Origin: Haemonchus contortus
Taxonomy: Eukaryota; Nematoda; Chromadorea; Rhabditida; Trichostrongylidae
NCBI GenBank assembly: GCA_000469685.2
Contig: LS997567.1
Span: 33,697,973 to 33,761,972 of the forward strand
DNA length: 64,000 nt
Reading direction: 5' to 3'
The notes beneath the pieces are model-generated. The model was not told the DNA's origin. It ran no database searches and worked only from the letters and a program-made list of their open reading frames with translations. The translations under genes were made by a program, and so were the position numbers. This document shows, piece by piece, positions 11,901-24,599 of this stretch; position 1 is the first letter of the stretch; every line of letters begins with the position of its first letter.

Positions 11901-14900
11901 AACGAGGATTTTTGGTTATAGTTCGAACACACGAATGAACGTTGATGTATCGGAGAGGCACTGTTCGAGCAAAAGTTGTACGCAGAAGCGATTTCGGCTT
12001 GGACAAGAGAATCTGAGAGGCGTTTCCCTCTCCAGAATCGAGTGTCTTTTTATTATCTACGACTCAATAGGCTGCGCATAAACGAAAAGACATTCCGTTG
12101 TGTGGAAACTTTTTCAACCTGAGGTAGTGATTGAAGTGCTATTGAATATGATGAGTAACTCCAGCAAGGAGGAAACCAACTAAGATTTTATCCAGATTAG
12201 GTGTGCGTGTATCACTTTAATGTTTTTTATTGCCATGCCACCTCCAATTCCGGGATAGCAGAGAGTTCTTTATGAGGCAGCATCAAGGACTTTTCTATTA
12301 CAATGTTGGGACAACGTAAGAGTTCGGTGGGGGAGTCCTTACCGATACTCTTCTTAGAACTTTTAGATTTTTGTGCTATTTCTTCTTGTTCTATCTTGTT
12401 TACTTCCACTTCAAGCAACTTAGTTCTTCTATGGTCCAAGGCAACTTCTTGACATCGACACGGCATGATTTGTTGACCAGGCCTTTCTACAAGTGAGTGA
12501 CGTTGGAATTCTGTTCAGGTGCTTTTTTTCTAAGAATGCAACAGCGGGAGTATTTATTTTATGGATGTGGCTGATTGCGAATGACGGGACATGTTTGCAG
12601 ATTCGACTGGGCATCTAGTAGGTATTCGTGGCCTTCTGTGTTATCATCTGAAAGACTCCAATTGTGAGCTCCGCTGGCAGATTCGAATGGCACTGTATGA
12701 AGGAGGGGGTCTTAAAATGTGCGAATCTATGCGTGAGCGCTGGAATATACGCTTGTTGACTCATATTTTTTGCACGCAGTAAACAATCGCCGGGATCGAA
12801 AGTTGGCAACACGGATACGTTGAGTAGACTCCAGCGTTAAGAGTGAGAACATATTTCTGCATACATTTAGCCATTTGGACTCTCCCTGGTCATCGTCACT
12901 TGGCTGGCTTTTGAGGGATGGAGTTTCCTTGGCATCCATATGAACGTACAAAAGAAGTTCTCCACTTTCGTGAGACCAAAGCATAGAGGTCCAAGCCTTC
13001 AATCCCCAGTGCAAATCGTGCCCACGATGGCATAGAGTCGACAACAACAAATTCTTAGTAGCATTCTATTCTTGAATTGTGTCCTCCAAAATTTGTGAAA
13101 TGCCTTAAACTCTTCATTTGCGAAGTCACTACATTAGGTATTGTCTAATTGATCGTCGATTTTCATGCCGTTCACCTTGGTGTGATGAACAGCTCGTAGT
13201 GACCGTTTTTTCTGATGGAATCGGTATTGCTCTTCGTCTCTTGTGATGTCATAATATCGTATTCGAGCAGCAGGCTATTAAGAAGGAACGTTCGAAACAA
13301 GTTTTGATGCTATTGTGCGGCAAGTATACGAGCAGACGAAAAATTTCTTGTGTCGCGAATGAGATGGTTTCAGAGTCCCGGTTTCGATGACGTCCTGTTT
13401 TCTTGGCGAGGTCATGTCGCCTCTCACTAGAGTGTAGGGAAGCATATCTGATGTGCCCAGAATTGGGGCGCAAATATTGCTGATTGAGCAGTTTCTTTGA
13501 CCTTGGACACCCCTTATTCCTTGGCAGGGAGATGCCTCCCATACGATATACAAGGCGTACTGCTCAGCCATTTGTACTGTTGGCCAACTTTCGTTGTGGT
13601 GTGCACCCTACCGTTGCGGTAAGGTGGTACACGACAGGGATCCTTGATGATATAAGCAAAAAGGAGGAACAGTTAACGGACTTTCGAAAATCCTAAACGT
13701 GGAAAAAGGCAAAATAGTGTGCATTAAAGGGACTAGGAATAGGATAAATGTGTAATATAGCTAAAAATCTTCGTATACAAACAAAATCAGCCCTCACTAT
13801 ACTCTATTGTCACCTTTATGTGAGAAAAACATTCCACATGACTTACAACGCAACAATCCATTTGGCTAAGGGCACCACGATCATTTTGGTATGCTTTACC
13901 CTCTACTCCCACCGCTTACGGAATACAGTAATAACTGAGCAATAACTACAGACGAGCACTTCTGCTTGGAAAAGCTTCTTTGGGCACACGATTTTCCGTT
14001 CTCCTCTTCTCTCTGTGATTCTTAAAAGAAGTAGGTGTTTCAATCAATCACGGCATGAGAAGAATACGTGCCAGTAGTCTGAGTGCAACGCTTCCATACT
14101 GTAACGGCTTCATGACATTTCGCTACGAACACAACCACAGGGTTAAGTAGTGTGTGGTTTGGGCCTCACCGTGGCAATTCCACCCGTTTGATTTTAGTTC
14201 TTTCTCAAAACAAGGAGCAGGAGAATAGCGTGTTTTACCGCTCGCGTTTTTGTAAACAGTGCACCTGAATGGGATTTCGGATTACTATTCAACAAATCAT
14301 TGGACGCTCGAACCTCCTGCACTCTGAGCCATTAGCATTCCAGGCCAGCGTACTTTAGAGAGAGTTGGATTTTTAGCAACAGGCTATTTTGGGTAATACA
14401 CCGACAGGGAAGAAATCATTGCTGAAATCGGGCCAGGTCTACGGAGAGGTGTATGCCTCCACGCTTTATGTATGAAGTACGGTATATCATGGTGTATGAA
14501 GAGTTTTTTGGTAATTTCATACATTCAGCACACGATCTCCATATATTTCTCATATAGTAACTGGTTCGGGAGCCTTGTAAGATTTCGATTGATTCGGCAA
14601 AGAACTTAGTGTTTTGCAGAAATGTAGAACGTTGTTATAGCTCATTGCTTCTTTTTCCATATACTGCTCTCTTCCATCTCGCTACTCCTTGGATATGGTG
14701 AATACCGACTTCGAGAGATTCAGTATTAACGACCACATATAATCAGGCTTCCATCACTTAATTTTTTTGAGTTCGATCTTATAGTTCTCTGTTTTCACAT
14801 TGTGCTTTACAATAAATACATCTTTGACACCTCTTCTATCTTCATTATAGGGTTTGAGATACGTAGTATCGAGTACTTTGCCATGTTGATTCACTCGGAG

Positions 14901-15639
14901 AACATTCTTTGAAAGTGAATAAAGTTCGAGTATTTGTTTCAACGATTCAAAATTTACTGAATAAAGGGTTCGGTTCACGAAATTTTACAGTTTGCCAGTA
15001 ACGGGTTTTCTGCTATGAACAGTAAGTACTAATACGATTATAGCTTTGCCACAGATTTGGAACAGATATTCCAAGTCATTTGATGTTGTCGCCTACTTTG
15101 TTACATTAAAGCACAATTCAAGATTCGAAGGCGATGTAAGGGGTTTCTACTGACTTCCTTGACTGAAGGTTCCCTCGCACTGAAGGATCTCTAGCCAGCT
15201 GATGAAAAGGTTACGTGGTACAAACCCAGTTGACGAATAGTGAAGTAAATTACGGACCAGAAGACAAAGGTTCTGGGTTCTAGAGATGCAGCTGGATTCA
15301 AGAGATGAAATCCTCTTTTCTGCAGTAATCAGTCGATGTACCTTCTGTATACTTCAGGTGTATCCATGAGCATGCCTAAAGAGACTGTTATTGCGGATGG
15401 TATCTTGCACATCGACCTAGCTAAAAGCTTGCATTCGAGAGATTGAAAAATATCCGGGAGGCGGCCTCCAAAATCGAGACCCCTGTCTTTTTTGGGATAG
15501 CCTACACAAAGTTAACCCAGCCTCTCTCAGAGCCTACCAACCTGATCGTGGGTATCCATATGCCAAAAACAGTAATACAAATGGATTCTCTCCTAAGTTC
15601 GAGGGAATATCCAAAACGGCAGCGTTGGGTGAGACCGCT
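11901..15639. other. no recognisable gene
   Basis: Several minus-strand frames (12227-12466, 12727-13050, 13249-13571) are open for 80-107 codons, but none carries a motif I recognise and they overlap in different frames. 13600-15640 is AT-rich with nothing supported. These may be unrecognised decayed elements. Confidence 0.35.
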
Positions 15640-17165
15640 CGGGAGAGGCTTCTAAAATCTTATGGCGAAATAGGCTTTTCAAGAGAAGAACTAAGATGGT
15701 CGTCACACTTTCAACGCATTAGCGCTTGCATCGAAAGCCTGTATCGAAGAAGTGATGATGCAAACAATGGAGATCAAGTGTGACATCATCGGACTGACCT
15801 AGGCGAGAAGGTATCGCAACCTGTACACGGATCGGACCTTTGCGATCGGAAACAAGTGGCTAAATTCCAGCTCTAACAATGTCTGCACACCAAGATGAAG
15901 CTACGAAGGAGAGGAGCTGGTAGCATTCCATGCCACTTCTTTCAAGTCACCGATTCAAATAGATTGGCCGCAGTTATGCTGAGGATCTACAAATCGAGGC
16001 TCGTGGAGCGGAATGAGATGGGCAGAGTGAAAGTCTTTTCAAATTCATCATGTCGACCCACACCACCATTGATTATTCCCAACTCGAGAGTCCTTCTGTA
16101 GGCAGTTTCATAGTTGAATAGATATCATCATCTCGTTGCCGTTCCAAATTTCTACACGGAAACGAACCGTCGCTACTAGGCTCTTCAATGCATGGAGAGA
16201 GACCTGCAAAGTCCCTCCCAACTTCAAAAAAAGATCCCATTATCTACAACATTGATGAGCAGTACGATTGGCCCGTTGATCTTCACGATAGTGTTAAGAA
16301 ATCAAGGTATACAAGTTGCCACGAGGAGTCTCTTTTTCAAGACATTCAAGCTGATACACCACCGTGGAATCCGCGAGCTACCGGCAGTCATCAAAAAATG
16401 GAGACGGGCAGTAGGGACGGTTTTGTGTAATCGCATCGCCGCACGCGGCTGTCACGGACCATTCGTTCGCCGTTATTAGAGCTCCAGCAGCAATCGATAT
16501 GTGATCATTATTTTGGGCATGAATCTACTGCTAGTTCTTTTGTTCCTGTATTTCTTACTTGCTGCTGCATCCTGCTACATTTCTTCGCGCGCGACATCCC
16601 TCTCGGGGCGACGCGACAATTTCGTTCCTACTGCACCACACCCATCAAAAAGCGTCCGTACTTGCGAAGTTGTGCAGAGAGGTAATATATGAAGACCTGA
16701 ATGAGAGAAGAGCAGAGGTTCTGGCAGAAGCCGCAGAGGCTGGAAAGAGCATTAGGAAAGCTCACCGGAGCTGCCCCAATTACACAAGACGACCTCCCTT
16801 CGTCGTCCAAACGAAACATTCAGTGCGTTTCGAAAGGGAATCGAGACAGTCATTTAGACCACTACTTCGATCTCTTTGCAGCGACGTGCCTACCTACCAT
16901 CTTATGCGGTACGAATATGGCGTTCCTTTCGTTCTCCCTTATGAAATTCCTTATGCCATCACTTCAATGGAGAATTGTACGGCGCCCAGTCCTAATGTTA
17001 TTAGATCGAATAGCTGAAGAGTTCCCACCGTGATGGTGAAAACCCTAGCTCAACTGTTCATACCTGTCGGAATGCAAAGTGCACACGTTGTAAAAAGTAG
17101 CAGGGTGTTGCTGTATAAGAAGGGTGATTCAGGCGATATTGGTGAATATTGATCGGTCTGTTCTC
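15640..17165 (+). pseudogene. RTE-type LINE remnant
   Basis: Fragments in order on the plus strand match the strongylid RTE type. Near 15765-15800 there is endonuclease start CDIIGLT. Near 16240-16290 there is IDEQYDWPVDLHDSVKK. At 16660-16760 there is KLCREVIYEDLNERRAEVL followed by AEAAEAGKSIR. At 16860-17020 there is DLFAATCLPT and the pre-RT block ending in NCTAPSPNVI. The chain breaks at least five times and lacks most of the RT. It is clearly dead. Confidence 0.6.
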
Positions 17166-17559
17166 TGTATTATGAATTTTTGCACAAGTCATCCTTGACT
17201 GGGTTGACAAAATAGAAGTGAAGGAGCAAAAAGTGCGAGCAAGATGGGTTACGTATAGGATCCAGTGCAATCGATCACGTCCTTTAACGTCACAATGCTA
17301 ATGTTTAATTACACAAGTTTGAGGAGTGAGAAGGAAAGCCATTCTTGCTTGTGTGGTCTTGGAGTGCGGCGGCTCTCTCCGTTGCCTCTAGTGGAATCTG
17401 TGGCTGCCCTTGTGGCTGGGGCTAACTCGTTTCATGCCAAAGCCACCTTCGGAGATCTATTTTTACTTTTTCTAATCTGGATGCTGCCACCACCTTTGAT
17501 TCGTCTCTTCTGATTCATTATTGTTCACTTGACGAGACTTCGTGTGCCATGGGTCGATA

Positions 17560-18110
17560 TTCTTGTTACGAGACACCACTCAATTTCAATGTTCAATGGT
17601 CTATCGATTATGGATTCGTTGTTGCCTGCGGTGTTTGTTCAGGCCGGGTCCCGATCTGCTCTCTGTGCTGATATTGGGTCGTCAGTGAGTGGGATGGAAG
17701 ATGATCGGGTATCGGAAGCTGTGCCCTTGTTGAATCGGGACAACCCCGTTCCAGCCCATGTCAAGCTGATTTTGGTTTACCTGCTCGATAACTTGCGTAA
17801 AAAAGACTGTGAGCTGGAAAGATAAAAAAATCATGAGAAACAACTTTTGGATGAGATTCCCTCCCCAAGAAAGAGCTTTCTTCCCTAAAGGCCAATATGC
17901 CTCATGATTGCTGTGAAAACACTTTACCAGATAAGACATCTGTTTTGATATCTTCTGACTCCGTACCACCGGTTCCATGTTCTCGCTTAGAATATGAGAG
18001 GAAAAGATCGTCTATCATGGCTGGCGTAGCGGAAGGACAGGATTCTAATTTAATGATAAAGTCACAGCATGGCATTCATTGTGTTAGTATGATCTGAAAT
18101 TTTCTAGGTG
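17560..18110 (+). pseudogene. CR1-like LINE ORF1 remnant
   Basis: Two frame fragments, about 17590-17825 and 17897-18097, contain an acidic segment, a short helical segment (HVKLILVYLLDNLRKKDCELER) and EYERKRSSIMAGVAEGQ. This order, an upstream helix and a KRSIVIAG-like segment, resembles ORF1 of CR1-type LINEs. It lies just upstream of an endonuclease/RT remnant in the same orientation. Frame shifts and stops show it is not translated intact. Confidence 0.5.
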
Positions 18111-19483
18111 TTGTATGTTCATCTTCTTCTATCTACAGACCTGGTAATACCAGTAAGAGATCACCTCGCTCATTGAAAGTAGTTTTACCTGCGAAGAAAT
18201 TCCAAGTTCAATTGTTACGGAGTGCTTCACGTTTAAAATTCTTTAATATCAAAAGAGTATCTCCTACTGGAGAAAAGCGGAACAAATATCGCCAATCTAG
18301 GATTTCTATCCTCAAAATAGTTCATTATTGCAATTCACTCGTTCAAGAAGCAATGAAATTACTTAGAATCCCTCATCTCATTTACAATCTTGTTCCACTC
18401 GATCTTTTTACTAGTGGCTCCTCCTAGGGCCCTCATGATAGTATTTCCTGTTTCTTCGCCAATATGAGGTCCCTCCAGGAGACTCTAGACCTTTTACTAT
18501 GTGAAACTTATGATCTGTTCATGTTTTGTGAAATGTGGCTAAATTCATCTCACACGCCTTGTTCTCTTATTTCGGTTGATAGTTGCTGTTCTGCGAGTTT
18601 TGATAGGCGCAGACGTCAAGGTGGCGGTGTGCTATTGTTAGTACGAACAATTTAAATCATATCGAGATCTTTTTTGACTCTGTTCGCGAGGCGTATGAAC
18701 TTTCAGCCATTTGATATCTATTTTAAAGCTGAGACAAGGTTCATTGTGGTTCAAAAAGCTCCGACGTGTTCGTTGTTGCTCAGTGACCAACTTTGTAATA
18801 TTATTGGTGATCTTTCTATATGTGAGCAACCATCTGTTGTCGTGGGAGACTTCATTTCCCAGATATCGATTGGTCATATGTAGCGTCATCCGGATGAGGT
18901 GCTTGCTCATCTTTCATGATAATCTTTTAGTTCACGAATTCATACAGCTTGTATTGGAGCCAACTAGAGAAGAAAGCATTCTGGATTTAGTGCTGGCCAA
19001 TGATGATGCATTGATGAACAATAATAAGATTTAGCCACCTGTGGGTTGTAGTGATCACAGCAGTATTTCATTTCCGTGATGAGCGAATACTGTGAGCCGC
19101 ATTCTAAGGTTTGCAGGGATTTTCCGACTGCGACTTAGTGGGGCTGAATGCGTACCTTGAGTCAGTTGCTCGGAGGATTCCTTCCAAAATGCTAGCTCTG
19201 TCAGTGATAAATATAAAATGTTCCTCAGTATTTTGCAACATGCTATTAAATTGTATGTTTCCCTCAGATGGGTTTACAGATTCAGAGCTCATGTTCCTTC
19301 ATATCTACGGAATATGAATTATCATCGGAGTTGTTTGTTCTATGCTGCTAAAGCTTCCCAGGATAATCGGGATTGGAATAGATTTCACTCGTATTCACGG
19401 GAGTTTGATTATCTTCTAAAGAAGTACAACATCCATTGTGAGGAGATGGTTCTTAATTGTGAGAATGAAAAGGGATTCTTCAA

Positions 19484-19910
19484 TTATTAAATGATTTCAA
19501 TTATGCGCGCGTAAAACCCTCGAGGCATTTTGGATACAAGTCACCGATCCAAAAATGAATCGTAGGGAAGAATGCCTCGCAATCACGCGGGAGCTGCGGC
19601 CTTATATAAAGTTAGCCTTCCCATAGAGACTCTGAATGAAGACCTACCCCAGCTGAGACTGGTCGATTATTGTCATCGACTGCTGGTTGGTTTCGAAGAA
19701 TCCACCAAGCTACGGTGAGTGATTCTCCTTTGATCACCTGCGTGCCCTGGGGGTCTCGAACTTCGGTGTGGGCAGTGGAGACGTTTGGTCGGATACTCAC
19801 GAATTGTTATGATCTTTTTAGGCTCTGAAGAAGGCGACTCCGCCGAAACGTCAGCCTAATAAAGCTTGAATACCAACCTCGTGAAGAGTTAAAGAAAACA
19901 ACTCAGTAAC
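19484..19910 (+). mobile_element. 427 bp insertion with 18 bp target duplication, Penelope-like
   Basis: The sequence TGAAAAGGGATTCTTCAA occurs at 19466-19483 and again at 19911-19928, flanking this insert inside the LINE gene. A long exact duplication is typical of target-primed retrotransposition. The insert has no coding capacity. Near its 3' side it carries a hammerhead-like motif and the sequence CGAAACGTC found in Penelope-like element ends. I infer a short Penelope-related or retrozyme-like copy. Confidence 0.65.
19780..19852 (+). ncRNA. hammerhead ribozyme-like motif
   Basis: The core order is present: CTGAAGA at 19825-19831 (consensus CUGANGA), a perfect 4 bp stem II GGCG/CGCC at 19833-19836 and 19841-19844 with loop ACTC, then GAAA at 19845-19848. 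CGTC at 19849-19852 could pair with GACG at 19780-19783 as stem III, but stem I is not obvious. Hammerhead motifs are known in Penelope-like elements. The core is good; a complete fold is not shown. Confidence 0.4.
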
Positions 19911-20924
19911 TGAAAAGGGATTCTTCAAGCTAATGAATAGAAAGCTTGGGCCTGTATGCAAAATTCCTCGTTTTAGTAGAGGGAATGTGGCAGCTTTCGG
20001 ATTGAGGATAAAGCCAATATGGGATTAATTTTCGTGGGTCTTCTTCTAACAGCCCCGATGGATTCCACTGCACCGTCGTTTTACTTCGTTGTCGTTACCC
20101 CCTATGGGTTTATTTTCTCTTGGGTAGATGGATGCTAAATCTTTTGAGCTCTTGAATGAATTGCCCGCTCTCCTTATTTAACACCTGATTTTGTCCCACC
20201 AATGTTCATAAAAAAGATTGTTTATAGTGTGGCGGAATCATTAGCCTTACATTTCAATCAGTCACTATGCTTCAGCCAGGTACCAGTCAGATGGAAACAT
20301 TCTTTTATGACACCTCTTCATATTCCGTTGACAACTACAGGCTTGTTAATATAAGCTCACTTACTTGTAGACCAGGCGGCTACGCACGCTATCGCGTGCG
20401 CTAGAGGCTGTAGCCGTGAAGGAGGGAGCCACATGAGTTCTAATTTTCATTATCCTTCTAGACCTTTATCATCTGAGCCTCTTCCCTAACACTTCTGTAG
20501 CGGTCATCATTTTTTTGGGATGTGAAATGAGGCTGTGTGTGGATATAAAAAGTATTTCTATGTATCCAAATCTCTCTCTGATCTCTAATCTCTGCAGCCC
20601 ATTCAGAAACTCTATGTAGTTTGTGCTGTGTGTGGCCATGAGCACTAAACCAACTTTAAAAGGGAAGCCCCTTTGGGCAGTTGTAGGATTTACACGTCTA
20701 TACAGGGTATACACCTGTGTGGCCGTTATTGTTACTGTAGAACTTATTTTATGAAATCTGAAGTCAATGTAGTGCATTTGCGTTTGTGTAGAAGGGACTA
20801 CTGGGTGTGGAACCATGGATACTAACTTTTAGAAAATTTTCAGCCTATATTTTAAAAGAGTTCAGTGGTATCCCCTAGCTATATACCTATGTGGTCAGGG
20901 TTAGTGTGAAGGACAGACGACCTA

Positions 20925-21697
20925 TCGTGAGATTGGGACAACCTTAGGCATTGAAGGGACTAACATACATTCAATATTGCATGAACATTTGGCTGTAAAA
21001 AATTTGTTTCTGGAAAATTTGTCGATCCCCCAAAAAGGACCAGTGTCGATTTGTCGAAAGAAATGCTCAAAAAATACGGTCGCAGTGCTTTGAAACACGT
21101 CTATGACATCGAGACAGGTGATATATAATGAGTTCACGCGTATGAGCCCGAAAGTAAAGAGCAGTAAAGAGCAGCAGTTGATGGGTATTTCGAGATGAGC
21201 GAAATCCAACAAAAGCTGTCCGCGCACTAAGCACTTCCCAGCAATTGGTCTCCTGTTTTTTTTTTTTTTGGAAAAACTGGACATGTTGCAACCGTACCAT
21301 TAGAACAAGCAAAACAGTCAATTCTGAGTGGTATACAACCATTTGTTTGCCAGTTGCCTTCCGAGAAACCGGGAAAACCAAATGTCGAAGACGAATCACT
21401 CTCAGCACGACAATGCGAGCTCCCACGCTTCGGCTCAAACAACTGCATTTTTTACCAGTCAAAACAACGATTTGATAAATCATCACTCATATAGTCCTTG
21501 GGTGACTTCTTCTTATCCCGTACTTAAAAAATGAAATGAGAGGTCAACGTTTTTCAACATCTGAAGAGGCCGTTGATGCGTTCCGAATGCATGTTTCAGA
21601 GTTACCTCAATCAAAGTGGCAAAAGTGCTTCTACAAATGGTTCGGACGCATGCAAAAGTGTGTGGGTCTTAATGTAGAGATTTTTGAAAGGCAGTAA
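20925..21697 (+). pseudogene. second mariner transposase remnant
   Basis: Plus-strand fragments follow mariner transposase. Near 21385-21430 there is QHDNASSHASAQT, the DN catalytic motif. It is followed by FFTSQNNDLINHHSYSPW and, at 21535-21697, by the C-terminal segment with QRFSTSEEAVDAF, ELPQSKWQKCF and a stop at 21695. The N-terminal part around 20930-21240 is badly decayed (SILHEHLAVKK, RWVFRDE-like). Divergent from the copy at 7.7 kb, it belongs to a different mariner subfamily. It is dead. Confidence 0.7.
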
Positions 21698-22079
21698 AGC
21701 GTTTTTCAATGTTTAATATTTATTTTTGTTCTCTAATCCCGAAAGATAAAAGGCAACCTACGTAACTTGGTTAATTCCCTTCTTTTTTAAACTTTACTGC
21801 GCAACTTTAGTCAGATTACGCCACGTCCTTCCTTACACCCCCTTCCCCTACGCCACTTCCCACAACGTACTATGAGTGTTCCCACGCTGCCGCTCTAGGT
21901 CCATGGGATGTTGCGAATTTCCGGTCAAATTCACTCACAAACAGGCACACTCAGCGCGTTATATGATGACACTGTGATGAAATGGTGTCCCGCTTTGTTT
22001 TGCTCCTACGGTATGCCTATCTATAGGCTTGTCCGCATATCTGTCCTCCCCCCCCGCAAAGCCGGCCTTGCAGGGCTTG

Positions 22080-23060
22080 AATAATGATAGCGATATGGAA
22101 AATCCGCAGTAATCTTAGATACTAACTGTCCGAAGCAGACTAGAACGGCAGCGATCTTAGCGATGACGTTGATACAGCATAGATCTTCTCCACTTCTTTC
22201 CCACTTGATAGCGATCAATAGTGTTTTGTGACGTGATAGAACATATAAGGAATTCACAGCTTCATCACCACGACAACATCTGTATACGTCAGTAAGGTTT
22301 GAGGTTAATAACGAATGCATTCGTCCTTGGCGCCAGCCAGAGTAGTACAGCGGGTCGTCCTCGCTTGAGGGCCGCGAGGCATGATATTCCTCTCGTTCAA
22401 AGCTTTCGTGCTTTCGTGAAGAAGTCTGATCACCGCGATGCCGTCCTGGTGCTCGGCTGTCGTCCTGAGGGATCCAGTCAGCCTCCGCCCTGGTCCAACG
22501 GTCATCACTATATTGCATGACGTGTCCGATCCATCTTGTTTTCGAGTTCTTAGCGTAAGCAACGTCATTCCTGATCTTCATTGATTCACGGACTAGTTTC
22601 TCCGAATTTCCTTCTGCACTTGTGGGTATAGGGGTATCCCGAGCATCGTCCTTTCCAAAATGCGTTGAGTAACGCTCACAGCATGATCTTTCCGCTTTCG
22701 TGTAATTCAATTCTCCGAGGCGCACGCCAGAGCAGGAAGGACAGCAGTGTCGAAAAGGTGAGATGAGGCTGATGTTCTTGGCCGACTCCCTTATTCCTCA
22801 ATGTTCCTGCTGCTCCTCATGCCGCGCCTTTCTTTCTGCTTAGCTCCGGAGTTAGATCGCTCATAAAGTTCATAGAGTTGAGTTGTCGACGAAGACACAC
22901 GTAGCTAAAGTACTCGGGATGTTTGTTCCGTTCAGCGTAAAAAGAGCATCAGGTAGTGCCGGTTGTCCATAAACGTCGTCTTCGTTAGGGTCAGTCTAGA
23001 GACGACTTCTCCACAAACGATGTCGAATTCCACGAGCACGAGATTGCCATGACGGAAATA
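22080..23060 (-). pseudogene. RTE-type LINE, 3' part
   Basis: On the minus strand, 22725-22350 reads [20 protein letters not shown], then DRWTRAEADWIPQD and a GRHRGD-type segment. This matches the C-terminal domain of strongylid RTE RT proteins, where the order is AKKSKIRWAGHVMR, DRWTRAV, DWIPRD, GRPPTRWSDFF. Further upstream fragments toward 23050 look like the preceding thumb region. The frame breaks near 22350 and above 22725. Only the 3' third remains. Confidence 0.65.
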
Positions 23061-23559
23061 ACATGGAAGGGGAATCCAGACGAGATTTCAATATTGCAAT
23101 TGCGCGAAGAGCTGACTACATCGAGCCAAAACTGCAGAACTGTCTTCCACTGTCGCTCTGGGTCATGACAAGTTGTTCTAACGTCCTACATGGGCTCCCT
23201 TGTGATCTGTCAGCCTCTATAATGCCGATAAAACTCGTCCGAGGATTCGCACGGGTCAATAGTTAAGCCTTTATAACTCCCAAACTAGCAGTTTTCCGAC
23301 CTAAAAGTGCCAGGTATGGTACACGCGAGGGCCTCAAATTCATCCTGAGAGGGGATCTCAGAAACCATTTTTATCGTGAACTATGTCTTTAAGAGTATAG
23401 GAAAAGAATCATTTCCTACTAGGAAGTCACCCGGCGTCTAGGTTTTCATCAAATACTTCTTAAAGGCCGCGGAGCTAATAGGAACGTTTCTCGTTGGGCT
23501 CAACTTGAGATACTGTGCGTGGACGCGATTAATAGAAAACCAAGACCTACAGTTGAATT

Positions 23560-24360
23560 TTGCTCTGGGGGGGAAGCAATTTAGCTCTACTTCTAATAAT
23601 GGATGCTCTATCATTACAAAAAGCAGACAGATTTAATGAAGAACTCCCGTGTACAATCTTATGGACAAGAAGCAAATCAAATTTGTTTCTGCGCCAGCAA
23701 GAGAGCGAAGGCCAAAGATGGCATTGCTATCCGCAGCAGAGGGGATGGTGTCGTAGAGAAACACAATGACTCTAATCATAAGTTTCCTTGTGAAAATGTT
23801 CTGAATCTTTTCTATTTTATCGATGACTTTACGTTTGTAGGGATTGAAAATAACAGTACGGTATTCCATTAGTGGTCTCACGCATGACTTGTGAGCCAAC
23901 AGGAGAATGCTAGGGTTCTTAATTATCAGGGCTCTGAAAATTTTGGAGACAACCTGCAGAGCTTTACGAGATATCCTATCACAGTGGCTATCAAAGTTGA
24001 GAACAGGTGTCTTTAGGAATCCGAGATCACCGATGTTGTCAACCTTTTCAATCGCTGTACCATCAATAAAGTAGGAGGGATCACAAGGACAGTGAGTGGA
24101 GCGGTTCTGTATAGCTTTGGTTTTTTCTTTAGACAAAAAGGCAAATACCAGTCCTAAGACCAAGAAGAAGTGAGGTCGAAGGCATGTTGAAGAGTGTCGC
24201 AATGCTCAGAAGAGGTTATCTGTGTATGGATTTTTATATCATCAGCAAACACCACACTCTTAACTCCACAGGATGCGATTAAATTGGGCAATTCATGCAC
24301 GTAAATATTGAAAAGTACTGGCGAGAGAACATCACCCTGAGGCACTCCACTTTATACAGA
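23560..24360 (-). pseudogene. CR1/Jockey-type reverse transcriptase fragment
   Basis: At 24345-24154 the minus strand has PQGDVLSPVLFNIYVHELP and then VVFADDIKI, the RT palm with FADD catalytic box. After a frame break, 24202-23633 continues with GFLKTPVLNFDSHCDRISRK and VRPLMEYRTVIFNP, typical of the thumb and post-RT region, ending LRSLAGAETNLICF near 23650. One break separates the two parts. This family differs from the flanking plus-strand LINE. Confidence 0.7.
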
Positions 24361-24599
24361 TCTAGGCCTGGGAAAGCTTCAATTAAGACGAACGATGAAC
24401 CAGCGATCAGAAAGAAAAGATCTGATCCGAGAAATGATGGGATGTGTGCCCACAGTCACTGTAGGAGGGACTACTGTGTGTGGAACCATAGGTGCTAACT
24501 TTTAGAAAATTTTTAGCATAATTTTTGAAAGTTCAGTGATATCCCCTAGTTGTACACCTATGTGGTCAGGGATAGTGTGAAAGACAGATGTATAAATTT

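Larger units (their letters stand above)
18440..20370 (+). pseudogene. CR1-like LINE ORF2, 5' half (endonuclease and pre-RT)
   Basis: From 18464 a frame starts MRSLQETLDLLLCETYDLF with FCEMWLNSSHTP, the N-terminal motif of an AP-type LINE endonuclease. The signal continues through 18674-18883 (VVVGDF motif near 18835) and 18930-19090 (LDLVLANDDALM, then a GCSDHSS-type motif). It resumes with pre-RT sequence to 19490 and, after an inserted element, at 19915-20370 (FFKLMNRKLGPVC ... LPALLI, then a VNIS-type motif). It stops just before the RT palm. The other half of the same gene type begins at 25489. Frames change repeatedly. Confidence 0.7.

Noticed and set aside
22299..22520. Plus-strand frame opposite the RTE C-terminal block
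   Set aside because: Antisense shadow of a recognisable LINE sequence on the minus strand.
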